From assembly GCA_018064665.1 (NCBI GenBank), contig JAGHUV010000014.1, positions 81,043-145,042 on the forward strand: DNA of 64,000 nt, written 5' to 3'. Positions within the stretch are counted from its first letter, which is position 1. Every line of letters begins with the position of its first letter. Position numbers and translations under genes: made by a program. Below the pieces are notes generated by a model, which saw only the letters and a list, made by a program, of their open reading frames with translations, searched no databases and had not been told where the DNA came from. Positions 15,931 through 24,027 of the stretch are shown here, piece by piece. This stretch comes from Candidatus Crickella caballi (GTDB taxonomy: Bacteria; Bacillota; Clostridia; Peptostreptococcales; Anaerovoracaceae).

Positions 15931-18810
15931 ATGATCAATCTTACTATTAACGGAAAAGCAAGGTCATTCGATGTAGACCCTACTATAAGACTTCGCGAGC
16001 TGCTGCTTAAGAACGGCAATTTCGCAGTAAGAGACAGTGACGATGCAGAGGGATTCTGCGGAAGTGACACCGTCATTATGGATGGTATTCCTGTATTCTC
16101 AAATCTCGTTCTTGCGGGAGAGGCTGACGGAAGTGAGATAAGAACTCCTGACAGTCTTGGCAACTCGGTTGACCTGACGATAGTGCAGCAGGCACTTATT
16201 GACGCCGGAGTAGTTCAGAGCGCGTACAATTCACCTGCAGCAGCACTGCTGTTCACATGGCTGTTCGAGAAGAATCCGAATCCTTCAAGAGAAGATGTCA
16301 AGGATATTCTGTCCGGATTATTCATAAGAGATGCCGGATATGAGCATTACTATCTCGCTGCAGAGCTCATCAAGGAGAAGCTTAACGGCGGAGAATACAA
16401 GACAGAAATCGCACCTGAATTCAGACCTGAGCTTAAGTCTGTAGGCAAGGTAATGCCAAAGATCGACGCACCTCAGCTGGTATCAGGCGAGAGAGCTTTC
16501 GTAGAGGATTACGTGGATGCAGATACCTGCTACATGGTAGTTCTGCGTTCGCCATACGCAAGTGCATATGTTAGCAAGATCGATACATCCAAGGCAGAAG
16601 CGATCCCGGGCGTTGTTAAGGTAATTACCGCATACAACTGTCCTGATGTTACTTACATGTCTGCAGGACAGGGCAATCCTGAGCCTTCACCACACGACAG
16701 AAAGCTTCTGAACAAGAAGGTAAGACACGTCGGCGACAGAGTTGCGGCTGTCATTGCCGAAACTCTTGAGGATGCTATTAAGGCAAGAGACCTCATCGAA
16801 GTTGAGTACGAGCCTATGGATGCGGTATTCACAGTAGAAGAGGCTATGACTGAGGGTGCACCACTTGTTCACAACGGCAAGGTAGAGTACGTTTCGGGCG
16901 CACCTGACGATCTTGACGATTACAACAAAAAGCTCTCAGGAGATGAGAGAGAAGGCAAGGTAGTATATCAGTTCCCACTGCAGGGAGATATTCTGCATAA
17001 CGTAGCTGCAGCTAACCATGGCGGTATCGGTGATGTGGACAAAGCTTTTGAGGAGGCTGATGCTGTAGTGGAGGCGACTTATCAGACAAGCCAGATCCAG
17101 CATACACCGCTCGAGACACATATCTGCTACTCCAAGCTTGAGAACGGCAGACTTATCGTTTATGCGAGCACTCAGGTCCCATATCATGTACGCCGCATCG
17201 TAAGCTGGGTTACCGGACTCTCCGAAAACAAGATCCACGTTATCAAGACGAGGGTTGGAGGAGGCTACGGCTCCAAGCAGGATATTCTGGTAGAGGATCT
17301 TACTGCATATGCAACATTTGCAACAGGCAGACCTGTACTGTATCACAATACTCGTGAGGAGGAGTTTATAGCTAACTCCACAAGACATCCTATGCGTGTT
17401 CATGTCAAGATGGGAGGTAAGAAGGATGGTACTATTACAGGTATCTACATGAAGGTGGATGCCAACACCGGTCCTTACGGAAACCATGCTTTGACAGTAC
17501 CTATGAACAGCTGCTCCAAGACACTGCCACTGTTCAAGTGCGACAACATGAAATATGACCTTACGATCTACTACACCAATACGCCACCTGCAGGAGCATA
17601 TCAGGGCTATGGTACACCTAAGGGTACTTACGGACTGATGATGGCCATGGGCGAGCTTGCTGACAAGCTCGGTGTAGATTATAAGGACATGGTTATCAAG
17701 AACCATGTCGAAGAAGGATATATGCTGGAGATCCTGAAGGGACTCGGCGAAGGTCGTGAAGGCAATGTAGTACCTGTTGGTTCATGCGGACTCAGAGAAG
17801 CTGTCGAGAAGGGCTGCGAGATGATCGAATGGGGCAAGCGCGAAGAAAGCGATGACCCTGACTGGAAGATCGGTAAAGGCTTCGCAATGATAATGCAGGG
17901 CTCAGGACTTCCTGGACTCGACCATGCTAATGCTGTAGCCAAGCTCGAGATGGACGGTTCTATCATCGTACTCTCAGGTGCTGCAGATATAGGAACAGGT
18001 CTTGATACAATTATTGCCAAGGTTACAAGCGACATTCTGCAGGTACCTATGGACAAGATAACTGTTGTATCAGGCGATACTGATTCGGGTGCATTTGATA
18101 CCGGTTCATACGCATCATCAGGTACATTCTTCAGCGGTAACGCTGCAGTTGTAGCTGCTAACAATCTCAAGGAAAAGATTCTTGACGAGGCTGCATTCCA
18201 GCTCGAAGAGGATGTAGCAGATATGGAGCTTGTATGGCCGTCAGAGGTTCGTTCGACAAAGACGGGCGCATCACTCAGCTTCTACGACATCATACATACA
18301 GCAACCTCAGGTACAGGACGCGGACATCTTATCGCTCCCGGCAGCTTCACAACAGCAGCATCTTCAGTACCTTACGGAGCACACTTTGCTCAGGTTGCAG
18401 TAAATGTACGTACAGGTGAGATCAAGGTTCAGAAGTTCTATGCACTTCAGGATGCAGGAACTCCTATCAACCCTGAGGCTGCACTTTGCCAGATGTACGG
18501 TGCTTCGCTTAAGTCCATCGGACACTCGCTGTACGAGGACATGAAGCTTGACAAGGACGGTCGCTGCATCAACGCCAATATGACAGATTACGGCGTACCG
18601 ATGATATCCGAGCAGCCTGAAGACTTCAAGGCTGTACTGATTGACGTCAATGACGCTCACGGTCCATTCGGTGCTAAATCCATATCCGAGATCGCTTGCA
18701 ACGGAGCAGCTCCTGCAATCGGTAACGCTATTCACGATGCGTGTGGAGTATGGCTCAGAAGCTGGCCGATGACACCTGAGAAGGTTCTGAAGGCTTTGGG
18801 TAAGATTTAA
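15931..18810 (+). CDS. xdhD: XdhD-type molybdenum hydroxylase with iron-sulfur domain lacking cluster ligands
   Basis: This 959-residue chain fuses a ferredoxin-type N-terminal domain (about 1-165) to a molybdenum-binding domain. The domain fold is kept (FNLV/NLTINGKARSF, VQQALIDAGV, ILSGLFIRDAGY), but the cysteines that bind [2Fe-2S] clusters are replaced: the CxxGxCGxC region reads DDAEGFCGSD, CGFC reads SAYN, and CRCTGY reads IRDAGY. The molybdenum domain keeps RVGGGYGSKQD, GAYQGYGTPKG and GAKSISEIACNG with the expected glutamate. My recollection of E. coli XdhD is that it shares these losses. Partner is ygfM upstream. Confidence 0.88.
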   Translation: MINLTINGKARSFDVDPTIRLRELLLKNGNFAVRDSDDAEGFCGSDTVIMDGIPVFSNLVLAGEADGSEIRTPDSLGNSVDLTIVQQALIDAGVVQSAYNSPAAALLFTWLFEKNPNPSREDVKDILSGLFIRDAGYEHYYLAAELIKEKLNGGEYKTEIAPEFRPELKSVGKVMPKIDAPQLVSGERAFVEDYVDADTCYMVVLRSPYASAYVSKIDTSKAEAIPGVVKVITAYNCPDVTYMSAGQGNPEPSPHDRKLLNKKVRHVGDRVAAVIAETLEDAIKARDLIEVEYEPMDAVFTVEEAMTEGAPLVHNGKVEYVSGAPDDLDDYNKKLSGDEREGKVVYQFPLQGDILHNVAAANHGGIGDVDKAFEEADAVVEATYQTSQIQHTPLETHICYSKLENGRLIVYASTQVPYHVRRIVSWVTGLSENKIHVIKTRVGGGYGSKQDILVEDLTAYATFATGRPVLYHNTREEEFIANSTRHPMRVHVKMGGKKDGTITGIYMKVDANTGPYGNHALTVPMNSCSKTLPLFKCDNMKYDLTIYYTNTPPAGAYQGYGTPKGTYGLMMAMGELADKLGVDYKDMVIKNHVEEGYMLEILKGLGEGREGNVVPVGSCGLREAVEKGCEMIEWGKREESDDPDWKIGKGFAMIMQGSGLPGLDHANAVAKLEMDGSIIVLSGAADIGTGLDTIIAKVTSDILQVPMDKITVVSGDTDSGAFDTGSYASSGTFFSGNAAVVAANNLKEKILDEAAFQLEEDVADMELVWPSEVRSTKTGASLSFYDIIHTATSGTGRGHLIAPGSFTTAASSVPYGAHFAQVAVNVRTGEIKVQKFYALQDAGTPINPEAALCQMYGASLKSIGHSLYEDMKLDKDGRCINANMTDYGVPMISEQPEDFKAVLIDVNDAHGPFGAKSISEIACNGAAPAIGNAIHDACGVWLRSWPMTPEKVLKALGKI

Positions 18811-18821
18811 TTAAGTCAAAT

Positions 18822-18836
18822 AAGTTACGATAACTT
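18822..18836. repeat. 15-bp dyad before ssnA
   Basis: AAGTTA-CGA-TAACTT is a perfect inverted repeat in the 51-base xdhD-ssnA gap, the longest gap inside the operon. It may be an operator or an RNA processing hairpin. It is too A/T-rich and short to call a terminator. Confidence 0.35.
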
Positions 18837-18861
18837 CAAAATACAAACGGGAGGAAAAAAC

Positions 18862-20202
18862 ATGCTTTTAATTGGAAATGGTCAAGTTATTACCAGAGAT
18901 TCCGATAAGCCGTACTTCAAAGACGGTGCTGTCGTAATCGACGGCGAGCTTATCAAGGATGTCGGTACTCTGGAAGACATGAAGAAAGCTTATCCTGATG
19001 CTGAGTTTGTAGATGCTAAGGGCGGCATTATTATGCCTGGTCTTATCAACGCTCATACTCATATTTATTCAGGACTGGCAAGAGGTCTTGCAATCGACGG
19101 TCACAATCCTACTAACTTCTTTGAGATTCTGGACGGAATGTGGTGGAACATCGACAGACATCTGACAATCGACGGAACTAAGGCAAGTGCTTATGCTACA
19201 ATTCTCGACTGCATCAGAGACGGTGTTACTACTATCTTCGATCACCACGCAAGCTTCTGCGAGATTCCGGGATCACTCTTCGCAATTAAGGATGTTGCGA
19301 AAGAACTCGGTATGAGATCCTGCTTATGCTACGAGGTATCCGAGAGAGACGGAGCAGAGAAAACTGCACAGGCTATCCAGGAGAACGCTGACTTTGCAAA
19401 GTGGGCTAAGGACGAGGATGACGACATGATCAAAGCCATGTTCGGAGGCCACGCACTTTTCACTATTTCAGACAAGACCTTCGAGAAGATGGTTGAGGCA
19501 AATAACGGTATGACAGGATTCCATATCCACATTGCAGAGGGTATGAACGATGTATATGACAGCCTTAGAAACTACGGCTGCAGACCTGTTAACAGACTTC
19601 TCTACAACGGACTGCTTGGCGAGAAGACTCTGCTCGGTCACTGCATCCACGTAAGCCCGGCTGAAATGGATATCATCAAGGAAACAGGCACAATGGTTGT
19701 TAACAATCCTGAATCCAACATGGGTAATGCAGTAGGCTGCGCACCTGTACTTCAGATGATGGCTAAGGGCATCAAGGTAGGTATGGGAACAGATGCTTAC
19801 ACTCACGACATGCTCGAGAGCCTTAAGGTATTCCTTATTATCCAGAGACACAATGCTGCAATGCCTAACGTTGCATGGTGCGAGGGCACTGACATGCTGT
19901 TCAACAACAACAGAGATATTGCCGCTAAATACTTCAAGAAGCCTCTCGGAATCCTGAAGGAAGGCGCTGCTGCTGACGTTATCGTTATGGATTACAAGCC
20001 GTTCACTCCGTTCTCCAACGAGAATATCGACGGACACATGATCTTCGGAATGATGGGCAAGAACTGCAGAACTACTATCATCAACGGTAAGGTTCTGTAT
20101 AAGGATAGAGAGTTCATTGGCATCGATGAAGAAGCTATCAATGCATGGACACTCGAGCAGAGCAAGAAGCTCTGGGGCGATCTCAATCACAGACAATACT
20201 AG
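18862..20202 (+). CDS. ssnA: SsnA-family putative aminohydrolase
   Basis: This 446-residue metal-dependent amidohydrolase belongs to the SsnA group. Seen are the metal motif INAHTHIYSGLARG near residue 60, FHIHIAEG near 220, LGHCIHVS near 255 and the catalytic GMGTDAY near 305, giving a complete metal site. Family members are tied to selenium/molybdenum purine clusters and are thought to open or deaminate a purine-derived ring. Length matches E. coli SsnA. It is followed 11 bases later by ygfK, the same gene pairing as in E. coli. Confidence 0.9.
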   Translation: MLLIGNGQVITRDSDKPYFKDGAVVIDGELIKDVGTLEDMKKAYPDAEFVDAKGGIIMPGLINAHTHIYSGLARGLAIDGHNPTNFFEILDGMWWNIDRHLTIDGTKASAYATILDCIRDGVTTIFDHHASFCEIPGSLFAIKDVAKELGMRSCLCYEVSERDGAEKTAQAIQENADFAKWAKDEDDDMIKAMFGGHALFTISDKTFEKMVEANNGMTGFHIHIAEGMNDVYDSLRNYGCRPVNRLLYNGLLGEKTLLGHCIHVSPAEMDIIKETGTMVVNNPESNMGNAVGCAPVLQMMAKGIKVGMGTDAYTHDMLESLKVFLIIQRHNAAMPNVAWCEGTDMLFNNNRDIAAKYFKKPLGILKEGAAADVIVMDYKPFTPFSNENIDGHMIFGMMGKNCRTTIINGKVLYKDREFIGIDEEAINAWTLEQSKKLWGDLNHRQY

Positions 20203-20213
20203 GAGGTTACAGA

Positions 20214-23210
20214 ATGAGCGATATTATGAGACCTATTTCGTACGAACACCTGCTTAATTGGGTGCTTGACGAATACAACAAGAGCGGAAGCATCTTCGGT
20301 GTTTCCAAGCTCGTAAAACGTACAGATGGAGAAGCTCTTCCTATTTTCGAAGAGAAGATCGAGACTCCTTTTGGTCCTGCTGCAGGTCCTAACACTCAGC
20401 TGGCACAGAACATTATTGCATCTTACTGCGCAGGCTCAAGATTCTTCGAGCTCAAGACAGTTCAGGATATGGACGGTGCTGAACTCGCTGCATGCGTAGC
20501 TAAGCCATGTATCACAGCTCACGATGAGTGCTACAACTGCGAGTGGTCAACAGAGCTTTATGTTCACCAGGCTTTCGACGAGTATGTTAAGGCTTGGTTT
20601 GTCTGCAAGATCCTTGCTAAGGAACTCGGACTTGGCGATCCTGACGGATTCGTATTCAACATGTCAGTAGGATACGACCTCGAGGGTATCAAGAAGGACA
20701 AAGTTAATACATATATCGACGGCATGAAGGATGCTTCCAATACTGAGGTATTCAAGAACGCAATGGAAGTAACTCTTCAGGCTGTTAAGGACGGAAAGTT
20801 CAAGAACGTTGATGAGGCATTTGTTAAGTCAATTCCTTCAAGAATTTCCGATTCTATTACAGAGTCAACTCTTCACGGTTGCCCACCTGATGAGATCGAG
20901 AGAATCGCTTCTTATCTCATCAAGGAGAAGAACCTTAACACTTTCATCAAGTGCAACCCGACTCTTCTCGGATATGAGTTCGCAAGAGAACGCCTTGATT
21001 CACTCGGATTTGATTACATCGCATTTGATGATCATCACTTCCTTGAGGATCTTCAGTGGGCAGATGCAGTTCCTATGTTCGAGCGTCTTCAGGCACTTTG
21101 CGATGAGAAGGGACTTGAGTTCGGCGTTAAGCTGACTAACACATTCCCTGTAGACGTTAAGGCAGGAGAGCTCCCATCAGAGGAGATGTACATGTCAGGA
21201 AGAAGCTTATTCCCTCTGACAATCGAACTCGCAAGAAGAATCACAAAGCAGTTTGACGGAAAGCTCAGAATCAGCTTCTCCGGCGGAGCAGATTATTTCA
21301 ATATTAAGGAAATCTTCGAAGCAGGTATCTGGCCTATCACAATGGCTACAACTGTTCTTAAACCAGGTGGATATCAGAGAATGTCACAGATTGCAGACAG
21401 ACTCGGAAACTGCGGAAGCAAGAAGTTTGACGGCGTAGACCTCAAGCAGGTTGAAGCACTCGTAGAGATGTCACAGGGCGAGCGTAACCGCAAGCCTATC
21501 AAGCCTCTCCCGGAGCGCAAGAACGGTGAAGAACTCCCTATGTTCGATTGCTTCACAGCTCCATGCAGCGGCGGATGCCCAATCAACCAGGATATTCCTG
21601 CATACCTCGAGGCTATGGAAGAGGGAAGAAGCGAAGATGCTCTCAACATTATTCTTGAGAAGAACGCACTTCCATTCACAACAGGAACAATTTGTCCTCA
21701 TACCTGCGCTGACAGATGTATGAGAAACCACTACGAGACAGCTCTGAAGATCAGAGAGGTCAAGCTGATGGCAGCTGAGGATGCATATAAGGCAGTACTT
21801 CCTACACTCAAGGCAGGCGCAGAGCTTGACAAGAAGGTTGCTGTTATCGGTGGCGGTCCTGCAGGACTTGCTACAGCATCATTCCTCTCACGTGCAGGCG
21901 CAGACGTAACTGTATTTGAGAAGAACGACAAGATGGGCGGAGTACCTCGCTATGTAATTCCTGGCTTCAGAATCAGTGAAGAAGCTATTGATAACGACGT
22001 TGCTCTTTGCTCAGCTTATGGCGCAAAGATGGTAACAGGCAGAGAGATCAAGAGCGTTCAGGAGCTCGCTGATGAGGGATTCACAGATGTTGTTGTATGC
22101 ATCGGAGCATGGGCACACGGACGCAAGGCTCTCAAGTATGGAGAAGCACTTGATGCTCTCGAGTTCCTTGCAGCTGTTAAGGCAGCACCTGGTTCTGTAG
22201 ATCTTGGCACTGACGTTGCTGTTATCGGCGGCGGAAACACTGCTATGGACGTTGCTCGTGCTGCTAAGGTTCAGCCTGGCGTTGAGAACGTAAGACTGGT
22301 TTACAGAAGAAACAGAAGAAATATGCCTGCAGATGAGGAAGAGCTGCAGATGGCACTGGATGACGGTGTTGAGTTCATGGAACTCCTTGCACCAGAAGGC
22401 GTTGAGAACGGCATGCTTAAGTGCGAAGTTTGCGTACTTGGCGAGCCTGATGAGAGCGGCAGACGTTCACCTGTAGGAACAGGCAAGTTCGCAGAGGTTC
22501 CTGCAACAGCTGTAATCGCTGCAGTAGGTGAGCAGATCAAGGCTGATATCTATGAGGCTGCAGGCGCTGAGCTTGATGCCAAGGGAAGACCTGTTGTTGA
22601 TGAGAAGACTCTTATGACAACTGTACCCGGACTCTACGCTGCAGGAGACTGCCGCAGAGGTCCTGCAACTGTAGTTAAGGCTATCGCTGATGCTCAGGCA
22701 ATTACTGCTGCAATCACAGGAGTATCCTTCGACAAGTACGAAGCAGCTAATGCAGAAGGCAAGATGGACAAGCTCATCGACAGAAAGGGCAACCTCGCAG
22801 ATCCTCCTGCAGACAAGGCTGATGACCGTTGCCTCGGATGCTCAACAGTATGTGAAGTATGTGCAGACGTATGTCCTAACAGAGCTAATGTTGTTATCGA
22901 GGTACCTGGACTTTCAAAGGCTCAGATTCTGCACGTTGACGGCATGTGTAATGAGTGCGGCAACTGCGCTATTTTCTGCCCATACAGCGGTCGTCCTTTC
23001 AAGAACAAGTTCACACTCTTCTGGAGTGAGGAAGACTTTAACGATAGTGAAAACAATGGATTCCTGCCACTTGAGGGAACTAAGGTGCGTGTAAGACTGT
23101 TCGGAGAGATTTCAGAGCATGATATCGCTGACTCTGCATGCAGTCTGCCTACCGGTGTTCTGTCATTCATTAAGGCAGTAGAAGAGAATTACGGATATCT
23201 TATAGGATAA
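20214..23210 (+). CDS. ygfK: YgfK selenate-reductase-like iron-sulfur flavoprotein
   Basis: This 998-residue oxidoreductase is annotated in many genomes as putative selenate reductase subunit YgfK. Domains in order are a dihydroorotate-dehydrogenase-like barrel (about 1-440), a cysteine-rich DPYD/GltD-type domain (CFTAPCSGGCP near 445, CPHTCADRC near 485), an FAD site (VIGGGPAGLA near 545), an NAD(P)H site (VIGGGNTAMDVA near 671), and ferredoxin-type cysteines (RCLGCSTVCEVC near 870, CNECGNCAIFCP near 910). I start at ATG 20214 after TAGGAGGT. The architecture suits reductive chemistry on a purine-derived ring. Confidence 0.9.
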   Translation: MSDIMRPISYEHLLNWVLDEYNKSGSIFGVSKLVKRTDGEALPIFEEKIETPFGPAAGPNTQLAQNIIASYCAGSRFFELKTVQDMDGAELAACVAKPCITAHDECYNCEWSTELYVHQAFDEYVKAWFVCKILAKELGLGDPDGFVFNMSVGYDLEGIKKDKVNTYIDGMKDASNTEVFKNAMEVTLQAVKDGKFKNVDEAFVKSIPSRISDSITESTLHGCPPDEIERIASYLIKEKNLNTFIKCNPTLLGYEFARERLDSLGFDYIAFDDHHFLEDLQWADAVPMFERLQALCDEKGLEFGVKLTNTFPVDVKAGELPSEEMYMSGRSLFPLTIELARRITKQFDGKLRISFSGGADYFNIKEIFEAGIWPITMATTVLKPGGYQRMSQIADRLGNCGSKKFDGVDLKQVEALVEMSQGERNRKPIKPLPERKNGEELPMFDCFTAPCSGGCPINQDIPAYLEAMEEGRSEDALNIILEKNALPFTTGTICPHTCADRCMRNHYETALKIREVKLMAAEDAYKAVLPTLKAGAELDKKVAVIGGGPAGLATASFLSRAGADVTVFEKNDKMGGVPRYVIPGFRISEEAIDNDVALCSAYGAKMVTGREIKSVQELADEGFTDVVVCIGAWAHGRKALKYGEALDALEFLAAVKAAPGSVDLGTDVAVIGGGNTAMDVARAAKVQPGVENVRLVYRRNRRNMPADEEELQMALDDGVEFMELLAPEGVENGMLKCEVCVLGEPDESGRRSPVGTGKFAEVPATAVIAAVGEQIKADIYEAAGAELDAKGRPVVDEKTLMTTVPGLYAAGDCRRGPATVVKAIADAQAITAAITGVSFDKYEAANAEGKMDKLIDRKGNLADPPADKADDRCLGCSTVCEVCADVCPNRANVVIEVPGLSKAQILHVDGMCNECGNCAIFCPYSGRPFKNKFTLFWSEEDFNDSENNGFLPLEGTKVRVRLFGEISEHDIADSACSLPTGVLSFIKAVEENYGYLIG

Positions 23211-24013
23211 TGTTAGTATGCATAAAAGGTGCCGGTGATCTGGCGAGTGGTGTAGCCTTAAGGCTGCACCACTCATGCATAGACGTGGTGATGACGGATC
23301 TGCCGGTGCCAATGGCAGTTCGGAGAACCGTTGCCTTCTCGGAGGCTGTACGTCTCGGCAGTGCATCTGTTGAGGATGTCAGGGCTGAGAAAGCAGAAAC
23401 CACAGAAGACATACAGGATTGTCTCTCAAGAGGCGTCATACCTGTTGTGGTAGATCCCGAAGCTGAGATTATTAATACTTTGAAACCTGATGTTATTATT
23501 GATGCTACTCTTGCCAAGAGAAATCTCGGCACATGCATCGATGATGCACCATTTGTTATCGCACTCGGACCCGGATTTACTGCCGGGGTTGATTGTGATG
23601 CGGTAATTGAGACCATGAGGGGACATTCACTCGGAAGAGTTATACTCAAAGGCTCTGCTATTCCTAACACAGGAGTACCGGGAAATATCGGTGGTCAGAC
23701 TATCAAGAGACTGATCAAAGCCACTGCTGACGGAATATTTCATCCTGAGAAGGAAATAGGAGATATCGTCAAAGAGGGTGAACGTGTGGCCAATGTTGAC
23801 GGCGTACCTGTATATGCGCTTACAGGCGGTATGATACGCGGTATGCTTCAGGATGGAGTTCACGTAACCAAGGGGCTTAAATCCGGAGATGTCGACCCAA
23901 GAGGACGTACAGTCGATTATATGACTGTTTCGGATAAAGCTAATGCTATAGGAGGAGGCGTTCTTGAAGCAATTCTTCGCTTCAATGGCGGCCTCAATAA
24001 ATTAATTGATTGA
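23210..24013 (+). CDS. yqeB: YqeB, selenium-dependent molybdenum hydroxylase accessory protein
   Basis: This 267-residue protein of the YqeB/EF2563 family begins with an N-terminal Rossmann-like IKGAGDLASGVALRL. It has AGVDCDAVIETMRGH and LGRVILKGSAIPNTGVPG in the middle and a C-terminal KSGDVDPRG. The family co-occurs with YqeC and selenium-dependent molybdenum hydroxylases and is regarded as a marker for the labile-selenium cofactor trait. Its exact chemistry is unproven. The ATG overlaps the ygfK stop by 1 base, and the selenium-dependent xanthine dehydrogenase follows at once. Confidence 0.88.
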   Translation: MLVCIKGAGDLASGVALRLHHSCIDVVMTDLPVPMAVRRTVAFSEAVRLGSASVEDVRAEKAETTEDIQDCLSRGVIPVVVDPEAEIINTLKPDVIIDATLAKRNLGTCIDDAPFVIALGPGFTAGVDCDAVIETMRGHSLGRVILKGSAIPNTGVPGNIGGQTIKRLIKATADGIFHPEKEIGDIVKEGERVANVDGVPVYALTGGMIRGMLQDGVHVTKGLKSGDVDPRGRTVDYMTVSDKANAIGGGVLEAILRFNGGLNKLID

Positions 24014-24027
24014 TATGGAGGATAGTT

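Noticed and set aside
16936-17706. 256-residue minus-strand ORF
   Set aside because: It lies wholly opposite the conserved xdhD sequence, has no ribosome site and has shadow-like composition. The same holds for 19468-20196, 7312-7998, 56576-57295 and 51435-51734.
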